Assembly: GCA_030533445.1 (NCBI GenBank) | Contig: CM060071.1 | Location: 2,455,520-2,519,519, forward strand | Reading direction: 5' to 3' | Source of the DNA: Cyprinodon diabolis | Lineage: Eukaryota; Chordata; Actinopteri; Cyprinodontiformes; Cyprinodontidae | DNA: 64,000 nucleotides | Notes under the pieces: model-generated | The model's input: the letters and a program-made list of their open reading frames with translations, nothing else | Told to the model about the DNA's origin: nothing | The model's database searches: none | In this document: piece after piece, positions 48,401-61,860 of the stretch | How the letters are laid out: each line of letters starts with the position of its first letter | Numbering within the stretch: the first letter of the stretch is position 1 | Made by a program: the position numbers and the translations under genes

Positions 48401-49791
48401 GTCGTGCAGCTTTGTCGTCACGCCCTCAAAACCCCGCCCACTTTGCATCCAGACATTCAAAAAACATTTCTTTGTTGTGATTGGCCTGCCAGATTTAGGG
48501 CCTGGGGCATTGATCGAGGATAGACCAACTCACAGGCAAAAATGATTTTGGCCGCTGGTGGGTGGGGCTAGTTTAGTAGGCTAAACATTCGGTGCTTTCA
48601 ACAACGCCCTCTAACCATCATCTGGGATTCATAGAACCTTAGTTAAATATATTTTCTGCAACGGTTGGTTGTTTTTATGTCCTTCCACCTGTGTTTTAGT
48701 CCTAACTTTTTTCTTGTGCATGCAGACCCATCCCACCCAGACAGCTTTCTTGTCCAGCGTGGACCTCCACACTCACTGTTCCTACCAGCTGATGCTGCCG
48801 GAGGCTGTTGCCATCGTCTGTGCTCCAAAGCACAATGAGTATGTTCACAATGACTGGATTACATGTCCCATGGTCCCTTTAAGCCTCCTTCCTGACGCTG
48901 TGTTTCTTTCTCAGTACGGGTGTGTTCAGACTCACCAGTGCGGGTATGCTGGAAATTTCTGGATGCAGACTGAAAGGCTTCCATCCGCACGCAAAGGAGC
49001 CTCCTCTGTTCACGGTGAGAACATGTTGCTGCTTTTCTTGCGAATGAACGTAACGAATTCCCTAGTTTTGTATTGTGGATGTACTAGGGGCGTTCAATAA
49101 GTAAGGCCCCTGGCCCGCTCCCAGATGTTTGATCAAGCTAAAATTTTACATATGAAGTGTTTTAAATCTCTATAGATTAAATAGCAAATTACAGCTCTGG
49201 ACTAATTATGGTTTTTGATTTACTGGTGTTCAAACTGAGTCACGTCTGAGTTTTAGCATTGGGAAGGACGCACAGAATGGGAGACATGATCAAATGAAAG
49301 TAACTTATAGTGATAATGTCCAATAATATAACCTTGTAAAACATTTTGCATGGCCATATAATGGGCATCATCACCATAAGTTACTTTAATTTAATCAAAA
49401 GTCTCCTGTGGTGTGAGTCCTTTCCAATAGAAAAACCAGATCACTGCTCGACACTCAACAGGCTCCTTTTCAGACTTTACTCAGTTCAAACACATGTAAG
49501 TCAGAAACCACAAATAGTTCAGAGCTGTAATTTGCTACTTAATCTATAGAGATTTAAATAACGTTGCATGCAAAATATCAGCTCGATCAAACATCTGGAA
49601 GTGGGTCAGGGGCACTACTTATTCAACGCCCCTCGTATATACATGAAGATTTTCTGATCACTTTTAATTACCAGATTAATGTAGTTTGACTCACCTGCTA
49701 CCCATCATAACTCCATTCACTCTGCTCTCCTCAGGTCTGTAAACATGTGGTGGTCAAGGACTACAAGCTCAACCTGTTTGACTTCAGGTGA
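30422..49791 (+). CDS. stambpl1: STAM-binding protein-like 1 (AMSH-LP), JAMM deubiquitinase, complete
   Basis: This zinc metalloprotease removes Lys63-linked ubiquitin chains at endosomes. Eleven exons give 437 aa (human 436): 30422-30451, 33738-33955, 34029-34107, 40182-40271, 40390-40602, 41745-41895, 42031-42155, 42245-42382, 48726-48838, 48915-49014 and 49735-49791; all junctions fit GT/AG and phase. Residues about 1-140 form the N-terminal MIT-like/USP8-dimer region ([26 protein letters not shown]). About 140-210 is a charged predicted coiled coil. The MPN+ domain starts near 260. Zinc/catalytic residues are present: E293 (GIETCG), H348-x-H350 and D361 in [14 protein letters not shown]. 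The second zinc site has H363, C403, H409 and H411. Synteny separates it from its paralogue stambp. A young Tc1 copy sits antisense in the first coding intron. Confidence 0.96.
30616..32227 (-). mobile_element. Full-length Tc1-like transposon, copy 2
   Basis: This 1612-bp element is the inverse of copy 1 (17207-18818), with TA on both sides (30614-30615 and 32228-32229). The 202-bp inverted repeats are 30616-30817 and 32026-32227. By eye I find two base differences from copy 1: at 31976 in the 5' untranslated part and at 31419 in the transposase. It starts 164 bp after the stambpl1 start exon and is antisense to that gene. Confidence 0.97.
30904..31908 (-). CDS. Tc1-like DD34E transposase, copy 2 (W164R variant)
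   Basis: This 334-aa frame equals copy 1 except that codon 164 is AGG (Arg), not TGG (Trp), in the PRVWRKRR stretch between D148 and D238. The catalytic residues D148, D238 and E273 and the helix-turn-helix region are unchanged. VWR is a commonly conserved motif of Tc1-like transposases, so the change may weaken the enzyme. No stop or frameshift is present. Confidence 0.93.
   Translation of the reverse strand: MGKTADLTVVQKTTIDTLHKEGKTQKVIAKEAGCSQSSVSKHINREAKGRKRCGRKKCTSKRDNRTLERIVKQNPFKNVGEIHKEWTAAGVSASRTTTHRRMKDMGFCCRIPCVKPLLNHRQRQKRLAWAKEKQDWTAGEWSKVMFSDESKFCISFGNQGPRVRRKRREALHPRCLKSSVKFPQSVMVWGAMSSAGVGPLCFLRSRVNAATYQEVLEHFMLPAADQLFGDADFIFQQDLAPAHSAKATSTWLKDHGIPVLNWPANSPDLNPIENLWGIVKKKMQYTRPNNSEELKATIRATWAIITPEQCHRLIDSMPRRIAAVIQAKGGPTKY
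32262..33330 (-). mobile_element. CR1/L2-type LINE fragment, interrupted by a MITE
   Basis: On the minus strand the frames read [41 protein letters not shown] and [13 protein letters not shown], the usual C-terminal order of a non-LTR reverse transcriptase. It ends with ACTAATAAAAGTATTTTTG and a GAATT-type tail. It is full of stops and is split by the MITE at 32683-33046. It lies in the first coding intron of stambpl1, right after Tc1 copy 2. Confidence 0.82.
32683..33046. mobile_element. hAT-type MITE with TATGGCTGAAAC ends, nested in a LINE
   Basis: The ends read TATGGCTGAAAC and, inverted, TAGGGCTGAAAC. The target octamers GACTTAAG (32675-32682) and GACCTAAG (33047-33054) agree at 7 of 8. 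The interior holds ATCGATTAATCG motifs, shared with the element at 40967-41318. It interrupts the LINE reading between KEA and the MLNIFYKS block. Confidence 0.85.
33340..33737. other. stambpl1 intron, pre-exon segment
   Basis: Intron sequence before the second coding exon. No other feature was seen. Confidence 0.45.
34427..34628. mobile_element. hAT-type palindromic MITE, CAGGCATGC ends
   Basis: The 202-bp unit has long imperfect inverted ends (CAGGCATGCTTAAAGTCGGT; inverted right end CAGGCATGCCCAAAGTCAGT). The flanking octamers CTATAATG (34419-34426) and CTATAATA (34629-34636) agree at 7 of 8. It lies in the stambpl1 intron after exon 3. Confidence 0.85.
34637..38254. other. stambpl1 intron 3, mostly unassigned
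   Basis: This is part of a 6.1-kb intron. An A-rich run lies at 35501-35536. A CpG-richer block around 36060-36650 holds open frames of 60-77 codons on both strands that resemble nothing I know; it may be a decayed mobile element. No exon with splice signals and homology was recognised. Confidence 0.4.
38255..39240 (+). repeat. Interspersed repeat family R1, long copy
   Basis: It starts with AATTCAATTCAATTCAGT and TTTATATAGTGCCAGTTCAC, then carries GCATCGACTCATTGACTC, GGAAGAAACCTCCAGCAGAA and CATCTGCTGAGGCCGACTGG. The first about 500 bp match the copy at 55325-55767 on the same strand. The later part (TATAGCAGCATAACTATAGA ... TGGTTCCACAGGAGAGGAGC) is also a known type of dispersed teleost repeat. 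No functional frame is present. Confidence 0.7.
39500..40110. mobile_element. hAT-type MITE debris (TAGGGCTGGGCGATATG end)
   Basis: A TAGGGCTGGGCGATATG terminus starts at 39913 and runs right, without a matching opposite end. To its left, 39500-39905 is rich in ACGATATTGCATTATC and ATATATCGGC motifs of a related element. Both look truncated. They sit just before stambpl1 exon 4. Confidence 0.5.
40603..40966. other. stambpl1 intron 5, first part
   Basis: AT-rich intron with an A-run near 40745. Nothing else was recognised. Confidence 0.4.
40967..41318. mobile_element. hAT-type MITE related to that at 32683
   Basis: The ends TAGGCCTGAAACGA and, inverted, TAGGTTGAAACTAACAAG match the element at 32683-33046. 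It shares internal GATTAATCGATTATTGAAAT motifs. I found no target duplication. It lies in stambpl1 intron 5. Confidence 0.65.
42945..43090 (+). mobile_element. tRNA-derived SINE, partial
   Basis: TTAGTGGCGCAGACCCATC, GGCCTGTGGTCCCTTACC, GCATGTCTCTCCCCCTCTCC and ACGAGCCATTAGTG follow the order of the reverse-orientation SINE at 22512-22682. The B-box part is deleted or diverged. It lies in stambpl1 intron 8. Confidence 0.7.
43091..44938. other. stambpl1 intron 8, AT-rich part
   Basis: The part near 43080-43340 is very A/T-rich. A LINE-like 3' tail (GACGATAAAGTTGAATTCTA) ends near 44030. The segment 43670-43940 has an open frame of 75 codons on the minus strand that I cannot assign. Confidence 0.4.
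44939..45085. repeat. Perfect foldback: two 68-bp inverted arms, 11-bp loop
   Basis: Arm 1 (44939-45006, starting CTGGACTTGGTTTCC) and arm 2 (45018-45085) are exact reverse complements by eye. The loop is 45007-45017. Imperfect pairing continues outwards (GTAAAAGTTTAAAAAAAATT against its inverse). The arms hold the GAAGACGTTTCGCC motif seen singly at three other sites. A transcript of stambpl1 intron 8 would form a long hairpin here. Confidence 0.95.
45198..45410. mobile_element. hAT-type palindromic MITE
   Basis: The 213-bp unit has long inverted ends (CAGGGATGTGAAACTGGTTC; inverted right end CAGGGGTGTCAAACTGGTTC). The flanking octamers CTTTAAGG (45190-45197) and CTTTAAGA (45411-45418) agree at 7 of 8. 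It lies 112 bp from the perfect foldback, in stambpl1 intron 8. Confidence 0.88.
46830..48010 (+). mobile_element. Decayed DIRS-like retrotransposon (reverse transcriptase part)
   Basis: Broken frames read [31 protein letters not shown], then after an inserted block [27 protein letters not shown] and [16 protein letters not shown]. This order fits the reverse transcriptase/RNase H part of DIRS-like tyrosine-recombinase elements. Stops and frameshifts are many. The block 47183-47676 interrupts it. DIRS is preferred over Ty3-type by the SxDLxxxYFHVPI and PLGLL...RPFQRW pattern, at moderate certainty. Confidence 0.65.
47183..47676 (-). mobile_element. Probable solo LTR inserted in the DIRS-like relic
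   Basis: CAAGGT occurs on both sides (47177-47182 and 47677-47682) as an exact 6-bp duplication. Read on the minus strand the 494-bp block starts TGTCACATGTTGG, as many teleost LTRs do. It ends CCAAACCCTGCCC, where CA would be expected, so the final bases are mutated or the border is slightly off. It has no coding capacity. Confidence 0.6.
48011..48725. other. stambpl1 intron 8, 3' part
   Basis: It holds a TA-dinucleotide run at about 48246-48262 and CpG-richer blocks at 48070-48170 and 48390-48560 that may be remnants of mobile elements. No exon is supported until 48726. Confidence 0.4.
49084..49635. mobile_element. Mariner-type MITE with long inverted repeats
   Basis: The ends read CTAGGGGCGTTCAATAAGTA and, inverted, CGAGGGGCGTTGAATAAGTA, each flanked by TA (49082-49083 and 49636-49637). 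Pairing between the halves continues for roughly 200 bases (AATCTCTATAGATTAA, GCAAATTACAGCTCTG in both arms). There is no transposase. It occupies most of the last stambpl1 intron (49015-49734). Confidence 0.85.
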
Positions 49792-52700
49792 CAGAGGAGC
49801 TGCTGCCTCCCGTTTACTGCCATGCTTTTATTTTGAAGAGGAAACTGTGAACCTGCTGCCTCAGCATGTGTGGGTTTCTGTTATTCTGCCTGTTGTCTGT
49901 GATGCAGTAGACAATTAGTTTACTGCACCTAAGCAAACTCAGAAGTGGGACTAACTGAGTGCCTTTAAACTGAAAAGTGCAGGATGAGAGTGTTTGCTTC
50001 TGCTCTATGAACTTAAAAAATACGATTCCTGAATCTGCTGTGAAACCAGAAATCCAGTATTTGTTCTGCACTGATGTTTTAAACACAGCAGAGGGATTTT
50101 AACCCTTTAATATTTTTATCTTATTTTCAACAACTGTCATTTAGTTGTTTTTTTTTTCTTTTTTTGCTCTGCAGTTTTATTTGTTTTTCCCCTGAACAGC
50201 TCAGAAACCTGCAGTTGATCTGATCAGACCAACCATCCGTGTGGGGAATAAGAACATGAACATAAAGGAGTCATAACCTGGAACAATCCCAAAGTCTATC
50301 CGTGTTTTTTTTGTTTTGTTTTTTTTTTCTTGTTTTTTTGAGTGGGAGTGTGCTCTCCACAAAGTCCAATTTTGGTTGCAAGGTCCTTAAGCCGGAATTA
50401 TGATGATACAAACTATATATTTGAAGAAATATGTGGTATCACTGATTTAAAAATAGAAGCTGAAGAAGGAAATTGTCATGACTTCATTAAGAATTAAACA
50501 CGCGTCTCAAAACTTCTCTTTTCCGTGTATGAAAACTTCAAAAGTGATTTGTTTTTTTAGTCAATAAGAAACCATTGAACAAGTAGAGCTTCCAACTATC
50601 ATGAACCCACCTGAAGGCAGTCACTAATTGTTGGTACTTGCGTAACTTTTTGCCTATTGTCTAAGAGACCAAACTGCTAATGCTGCTAACGCTGCTAATG
50701 CTGCTAATGCTGCATCGACATAAAGGCACTTACACACAAGTCTAATTCTAGTGCGTACCATTGTGAGGAAAAAAAGAGGTACAAATAAGCTGTATTCATG
50801 TTTTCATTTTTCCTTAAAATGATTAAACATTTATTTAAAGACCGATTCAGAAGGATTTTACATGTAAAATAGCAGGTTATGACTCCTTTAGCTGAAGTTT
50901 ATAAAGAGTCAGTCTGCAGGTGTTTCACATTTATGTTCCAGGTTTTACCCTGTAGAGAGAAACCTGCATCTGGATCTGCCTGCAATCAGTACTCAGGGCT
51001 TTAATTAACAATGCTGTAAATGCTGCTGCCTGTAGCTTCTAGAGCTACAAACGTCTAAATGAGAATATGCCGTCAAGAACAGCTTCAGTCCGATTGTGAC
51101 CGGCACCAAACGACACGCTGTTTCATCACTTTCTTAGTTCGGCAACATCACTCAGCAGGTCGCTTACAGCGATGCACACATACTGGTTACCGTGGCAACT
51201 GCAGCCTAATATACTGTGCCATAAATTTGTTATATTTATGGTCTGCTATAGCAACTCTTAGTCTGCAGGTGGTATTCCATAGAGATAGACTGAAGCATGC
51301 CAGCCAATATTTTTGGCTGATATTTGCATTTTATTCTGGTACGAGTCGATACGTGCATGCCTTGATGATCATGTTTTGCCATTTCTTCCATCTACTGTCT
51401 CTTTTTTATGCTTTGTTTGATTTGTTAATTGATTTTGTTTAAGTTGTTTATAATTTTGTCATTTTAATCAAGTAAATGATGGAAGGAAAAGCAATAAGAA
51501 TCGTCCTCAAAATATCAACAGTACATATCAGGGATCGGTTAGACTGATGTATCGGTCGATCTCTAGTACTGCATCACTACACAGCCATATTTGACCAGAT
51601 GCTTTTGGTGTGTTAAAAAACAGTATTTAAAAATGGTCATGATAGTTTTGCCATGTATAGAAAGCATCGTCTGCAATGAAGCTTTACGTCTCATTTCCGT
51701 CTGTGTATCACAGAACAGCAGGAAGCAGAGAAAAAGAAATTAATCTGGTTAAAAAATTTTAATTTCCCATTCTATAGTTTTTTGTAGGTATTTTTTTTCT
51801 TTGATCTCATTGTATGCTTTTATGGTTTTTGCAATTAGATTTTAATTTTGAACTTTGTGTTTCTCCAAGCAGCCATTTAGATTAAAAGAGGCTTAGCCAA
51901 TACTGTGGCTACAAAGATAAACAGGAAAAAGCATATGTTCAACTTTGAATACTGTCAGGAATATATAACATATGTCAAGCCTTCCTGATAGTGTTTGCAG
52001 ATCCTTTTTTGAGCCTGAAAACAATTTTTGCACCACACTTCATCAGCAGACACAAATGTTGTTGTGCATCATCTTCCAGTAGCTTTGATTAACAAATGAA
52101 AACAAACCAAACTTGAAGGCAAATATCCAGATGCATTACATACTGTAAAAACTCAGTATCAGCCTAAGAATAGCATTGCTATCACTAGCATCAGTATTAA
52201 GCCGTGTGCGCACGCATACATCAACTTGGCAGCTTTACCTCATGCTTCAATAAACTTTGGCAATGCTGTATTCAGAGCTCTTTGCATGTCTCATCTCTAT
52301 TAGGGTGAAACTTTTAATCCACATGAAACAGATGCTTAATGTTCCAATAAAATGGCATCTTAATGGCGAGCAGGACATCAGTTATTGTTAGTTTTATTTG
52401 AACAATCAGAAGAATGCTGTTTTGTTTTAAAAGCCTGATGCCTTTTAGAGCGTAGGAATTGATTCTTCAACTCAGTTGTTTTTTTGAGTTGATATCAAAG
52501 TAAAATGATGTTTTATGGTAAGATGATATCTTTCATTGATCCCAAACCTTTGAATTTGGTGGCGATGCCATGGTGATGGACTTTTTGATAAGCCGACATT
52601 GTATTGTCATCCAAACAAATCAATGTAACGTTGGATTGTGATAAAATTGTATAAAGTATATTTTTCGGGGCTTTTTCACACTTAATGTTGAGTTTTTCTT

Positions 52701-52890
52701 TTCTTTTTGCACCCATGCTAATCCTATTGTTTCTCTTGTGTACATAATATATGTAGCTTCTACTAAGGCGCCCTGTTTACTTGCTTCACGCATTCGTACC
52801 TCCAGTCACATGGTCTTGTAATAGTACATATATTTGAAGTGCTCTGTGTGCTAAAAGAGAAGTTAATAAAAACTGAAGCCATATGTGTGC
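49792..52890 (+). other. stambpl1: Probable long 3' UTR of stambpl1 with candidate poly(A) signals
   Basis: There is no coding exon after the TGA at 49789-49791. AATAAA hexamers are at 52249-52254 and 52865-52870, and a further one at 54287-54292. Which is used cannot be told from sequence. A CTGCTAATG-type short tandem lies inside. Confidence 0.4.
50674..50713. repeat. 9-bp short tandem repeat (CTGCTAATG)n
   Basis: About four and a half units, one with AACG for AATG. It lies in the putative stambpl1 3' UTR. Confidence 0.9.
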
Positions 52891-52982
52891 AGCCAGATTG
52901 AGCTACTGGTGTAAAAATGCATTAATTCACAGTACATGACTGCGCCCCTTTAAACTCCCTTTGCTAGTTGTCTTAAGATGTT

Positions 52983-53080
52983 TGTAATAATTAACTTTAT
53001 TGATCTCCCATTGGAGAAATTTACCTCTGCATTTAACCCATCCCTTCCAGGAGCAGTGGGCTGCCATAAGGGAATATTTA
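52983..53080 (-). mobile_element. SINE 3' fragment, reverse orientation
   Basis: TTTATTGATCTCCCATTGG, TGCATTTAACCCATCCC and AGCAGTGGGCTGCCAT are the reverse of the 3' body of the SINEs at 6135 and 8805. The tRNA-like head is missing. Confidence 0.7.
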
Positions 53081-54349
53081 ACATTGTTAAACAGCATTTC
53101 CTCTCTCGATCTAACCTTATGTTGCTGCTGATAAGACCGATGAAAGATTTATAAGTTTTTTAAGACTTCGTGTTTGAAATGGAAAAAAGGAGATATGAAA
53201 TAATAGATTGAAATCAATCAGACAGCCTAGAAATAGACTAGAAATCAGATAGACCTTACGAAATTATCCTAATATATTCTATACACCAGACTATTAAAAC
53301 AGCATCGCAGGTAAACGCTTTTTGCAGGAAAACCCCTTTAACTAAATGGAGCAGAACCTTCCATGAACATTAGAGGCCAACTTTATGACTTCTCCTCATC
53401 TTGGAATCATACTAAGTTTTGTAAACCTGCTGAATCATATTTACCTGAACTCTCCCTGATTAGTTTAACCGTTATTTTGTTATTCATCGATGCATTCCCC
53501 AGCATCTGGTTCTTTCATGTAGAAAATACTCTAATCTCACCAGCAGGTTATGATGGAGAGCCTTTTTTTAAATAGAAAAAATAGAAGAAACTCACATTAT
53601 TATTTAAAGGGAGAACAGTTTTGATGAAGAAAGGTGAGGTTTGCTGTCTGCAGCACCACCTCTTGATCTAACTATGGAGTCTTGCTCTATTTCCCTGACC
53701 TGAATGTTTCATTTGTGTTTAAAGTTTTAAACATGGAGTCGTGCAGCTGTGCATTGAGGATGTGAGCAGATTCCTCTGCCTGTTTCTAACTGATCTTTCC
53801 TCACTTGATGTTTAAAAACAAAAAAGTATTCCTGTTTGTGTTTGCTGATTGGTCAGTTGTCATTGGAGTTGTAAATCAGAGTGAGGTGGTGTATTCAGAA
53901 TTTGAAAAATGCAGAGCTTCAGTAGCTGCAGCGCTAAAACTCATCAGCTGTGTCATAGTGAGTCTGAACGCTGTTTTTAAACTGAATAATTTATGATGAG
54001 CGCAAACTGCTGCTCATTCTTGTCGAAGCTTCTGATTTCACATGCTTAATCTAGTTAAACATGTGCTACATCTCTTTGGGATGTATTTGTGTCTGCATTT
54101 GTTGATAAACATGACGTTAGAGATGAGACATGAGGGAAATTTGATCGTTTTTCAGCCCACTTTGTATTTACAAGCTGTGCTCTGTAAAGAACTGAACTGT
54201 GACAGACTTTCCATTTTCATTTGAAGTACATCTCTGAGCTTTACTTTGAAAGTTCAAGTTGCACATGGTTCTATTGGTTTATTTTTAATAAAGATTTGAA
54301 TGGAAAAATACATACTGAAAGATAGAATTAAGGGTGCTTTAAAAAAGTG

Positions 54350-54610
54350 ACACCGGGCCCTCTGACCACCATCAGTAGGCAATGCAGGTAAAGTGTCTCG
54401 CCCAAGTACAAAACAACATTGAAAGCTGGAGTTTGAACAGATGACCCTTCAGTTGCAGGCAGTCGCGGTTTCTGATATCAGCAACCTGGGCAGCTGCCCA
54501 AGGCTTCTTTGCCATGTAGGGCGGAATTGGCATGAGCTCCCCTCCTACCAGGTGCACGCCCTTATGCCCCCAGATCAGACCAACTCATTAAAAGAGAAGA
54601 AGAAAAAAGT
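54350..54610 (-). mobile_element. tRNA-derived SINE, reverse orientation
   Basis: On the minus strand, CTGTTCAAACTCCAGC (B-box region) is followed by TTGGGCGAGACACTTTACC and GATGGTGGTCAGAGGGCCC, a sequence order frequent in teleost SINEs. The end is AT-rich. Confidence 0.6.
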
Positions 54611-55324
54611 GTTCTCCTTAGCTTTTAACCAAGAATGAATTTATTTGTGTCCAAGGAACAATCCATTAACTTATGATGATGATCCACATCATAATCTGGA
54701 TGCAGATTTTTTTTTAAAAAGGATTCTTTAACATTACTTGGTGAAACAATCAGTGACTATTGGCAGCTTTAGCATCAGACTCAAATAAGTCCAGAAGTAT
54801 TATGCTGAGACAAAAACACAGGAAAGGTGAGCGGTACCTCCCTTGAAGTCTCGATCTGCTGATCAAAGAAGAAAGCAGAGTGAATGAAGAAGGTGAGAGC
54901 AGAACAAACACCAGAGGCTGGCAGATGCACGCTGGGCCTTATTTATAAACGTATGAAAGGATTTTAAGGAAATTATTACCAAGTTCATTAAAAAATGGTG
55001 ATGGTCCAGATCATCTGCGAGTTTTATCTATAGGTGTAGGTCACAATATGACGGAAAATGTGGTGCTTGGCGGATGTCTGCACACTGAGTGCTTTTCTAG
55101 TATTGTATTGATTTGATGAATATCATATATGATGGCATGGTATTCAAAATGAATCAGATCTTTTATGAGTTTGATTATTGTCTATAATCCTGATATGAAT
55201 ATATCTAAAATTATAAATTTCAGAATTTATGAAGCTCTACAAGCTGTGCACAAAAGTTTTTAGCTTTGAAATGAGTTCCTTATTGAACTCATGTCATACC
55301 AATTTAGACTAAAGTGGTTAAATT

Positions 55325-55767
55325 TAATTCAGTTTATTTCTATAGCGCCAATTCACAACACATCATCTCAAGGCACTTTACAATTCAACCAGATCATACA
55401 GTATAATTGATGCAAAGTTTTCTATCTAAGGAAAACCAGTTGATTGCATCGACTCATTGACTCGGAAAAACTCCCTTTTAACAGGAAGAAACCTCCAGCA
55501 GAACCAGGCTCAGTGTGAGCGGCCATCTGCTGAGGCTGACTGGGGTTCAAGGAGACAGAAGCAGAGACACAAAAAGCAGCTGTAAAAGGCGACCCACTCC
55601 AGGAAACACACAGCCAGGCAGACGAGCTCCGAGCCAGCTCCCATGTCAGAGGATGAAGAGAGCACATCCAGCCAGTCACAGTCAGAGAAACAGGACCACA
55701 CTGGAAAACAAGCCTAGCTCCAACAACTATAAACAAAGGTGTTGATGGCAGCAGCACAGCTGATAGT
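55325..55767 (+). repeat. Interspersed repeat family R1, shorter copy
   Basis: It matches the first about 500 bp of 38255-39240: TTTATTTCTATAGCGCCAAT, CAAGGCACTTTACA, GGAAGAAACCTCCAGCAGAA and CAGCTGTAAAAGGCGACCC. It lacks the CCTCACACTAAGCATGCTTG segment present in the other copies. It lies between the convergent ends of stambpl1 and acta2. Confidence 0.75.
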
Positions 55768-56249
55768 CATCTAGTTGTACAAATTCTAAACAATGTTGCT
55801 TTAGTATTAATAAGTATTTGTTAGACAATTAAAGCATTTAAAGAAAGACTAAATTAAAATCTAAAGCTTCAGCTTTTTACTCCCTGCCAAATTTTCTGTT
55901 TCAGATCATCATTCTTTGATTAGTTTTTTTATAAGAAAGTTGTTTTTTTTTTGTCTCTATGCTCTTTTATTCCTTTTTTGTGTTATGTCTTACTTGCTGT
56001 AAAGCATTTTAGTCAACCAAGCTATAATTGTAAAATGAATATGCAAATAAATGAATTATTAATGTTTTGTAAAAAGATTTATCAGGGTGGCTTAGATCTG
56101 ATGTTGCCCACACATCTGAACTGGTCCCAACATTATATTACCGTTCATGATGTAAAGACTCTTTAAGATTGAAGACTTTCAAAATAGTTTCTATGACAAC
56201 CAAAATGAATAATGGTTACACGAAAGAGACAAAAAACACACCTGTTTGT

Positions 56250-56771
56250 GTTTTATTGGAGCTCTTTATTTCTTTCTGGATGGTCATGTTTACACACCGT
56301 CTATGAGGCGGAGCCTCCTGATCACGCTGTGACATCATCGTAATGCAATGCAAGTGTGCTCTGCTCCCCAGCAACATTCAAGCTTTATTCTGAAAGAAGA
56401 TCAGAACCAACATGGAGGAAGAGGGGGGGAGGAAGGGGTAGGCCATGATTGGTGTGAGGGTCTGTGCTACAGGGGGAGGACATAGCTGCAGATTCACAGT
56501 TTGAAGGTGAAAATAAGGGGGTTGATTCATTAATATGACCAAATAAGTCCAGCATTAAAGACAACATCACTTCCCTTGTAACTGCTGATCCAGCCAGGAG
56601 CGTTCAGCATCTTTCTACCTCTTTATCACAGGAAGTCCTGTGGCTAGGTGGTGGAGGGCTGACCTGGGGTCTGGTAGCTGGTGCTCAGTGAGGTTAAAAC
56701 AAAGGCGGTGCTGAAGCCCGAAACGGAGGGGAGGCTGCAGAGCACATAGACCCGGAGACAGGTGGGGTTCT
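56250..56771 (-). other. acta2: 3' UTR of acta2 with poly(A) signals
   Basis: Downstream of the actin stop codon, minus-strand AATAAA hexamers occur at 56389-56384, 56270-56265 and 56257-56252. Any of them could direct cleavage. The 3' UTR would be about 0.4-0.5 kb, normal for alpha-actins. Confidence 0.65.
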
Positions 56772-60521
<3,750 letters not shown>

Positions 60522-61304
60522 CTATAAGAGCGACTAGCACTGATGAAGAGAGGAGATGTGATTGGTTATGTACATTCCAGCCTTTACTTAAATGAAGCAA
60601 AAGAAAAAACAAGAAAAAATGATCAAAAACCTTTCAAATGATTTCAAATTTATTTAGAAACGTTGAGATAAAGTAAATGTAAAAAACTAAAGCTAAGCAA
60701 AAATTGTTATCAAACTCACAGCTGCTACATTAAAGCACATTGGCATTTGTTTAAATTTCATTGCATAAATAATTTAAATTTAAACTTTAGATTTCCAAAA
60801 AATTATTTTAAATCATTGTCAATCTATTATCAACGGTAGTTTTCCTGTTAAATATCACTGCTCTGTAATGATGGTTGTTAAATACAGTCAGCTGATGTAG
60901 AGTTTTCTTTGGATTCTGCACTAAAGCTTGGGTTTCTATCAGAGTGAAACCAGGAGGATGAGGAGGAACGTTGCTCAGTCTGAAACAGTAAGAACGAGTC
61001 AACAAAGAGAAACTGAAGCTAATTTATTATAAAATAACATTTTTACATCAAAAAATAAAGTAGCAAGAAAATCTGAATGAAGCCCACCAAAGCTCTGCTG
61101 CATCACCAAAACTGGAGCTGGGAGGTGGTCACATGACCTTTAACTCAGAGAAAACTTCCTATTTCGGTCATGAGTGGAGTCCGGCCTGTGTTTGGTATGC
61201 TCTCTCTCTCTCCCCCTGTTTGCTCTGCCTCGCCCAGCCGCGCTCCACTCCATCTGTCCTTTCTCATCTCTCCTCATCTTCCTCTCCCTCTACAGCACTT
61301 TGCT

Positions 61305-61314
61305 CCATATTTAG
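61305..61314 (+). promoter_or_regulatory. acta2: CArG-like element in acta2 intron 1
   Basis: CCATATTTAG departs from the serum response factor consensus CC(A/T)6GG at one base. Mammalian ACTA2 is known to use an SRF site in its first intron; whether this is the counterpart is an inference. Confidence 0.4.
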
Positions 61315-61439
61315 TCATGAACTCTGGGAACTGAGTATTTGCTGTTTCTGGCTGCAGGATGGGCCTTTGAGGGCTAACTTTGCCCTCAGCTCTGCCTTGG
61401 CATCCCCTGCTTTCTTATCCATTTAAACTGTTTCTGCAG

Positions 61440-61860
61440 CAGCTGCTTCTCCTTATGTTACAGCGATTTAACCTAGGAGAACATCACAGGATATGGAGCA
61501 TCACCTTCTCTTGCAGGAGATGCTTTGGGACAAACGGATCCCTTTCTGTGTCTCTCCATCTATCTCCATGTTTCCAACCCCACCCCCTCCAGTCGACACT
61601 GATCCTGGTTTGCTGGAGGTTTTCTTCCTGTTAAGGGGATGTTTAGCTTTATACTACTGTGTGCTAAGAATGAGGGAGTACTGCAGAGTTAGCGACAGCA
61701 GCTTATCCAAGATTAATTGCTGGAAAATCAGTGATTCGATGCTTTTGGCTGTTTCCTTCAAACGTCACCAACTGAAATAATAAACTGAGCTTCAATGCAT
61801 TACTTTTGAATTAACATGGATTGTCTATGGGACTTTATAAATGTCTATGATTGAAATAAA
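61440..61860 (-). repeat. Diverged copy of interspersed repeat family R1
   Basis: GATCCTGGTTTGCTGGAGG and TTTTCTTCCTGTTAAGGGGA match, in the orientation of the 29325 copy, the CTGGAGGTTTCTTCCTGTTA core of family R1. The rest is diverged. A short TA run follows. Confidence 0.5.
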
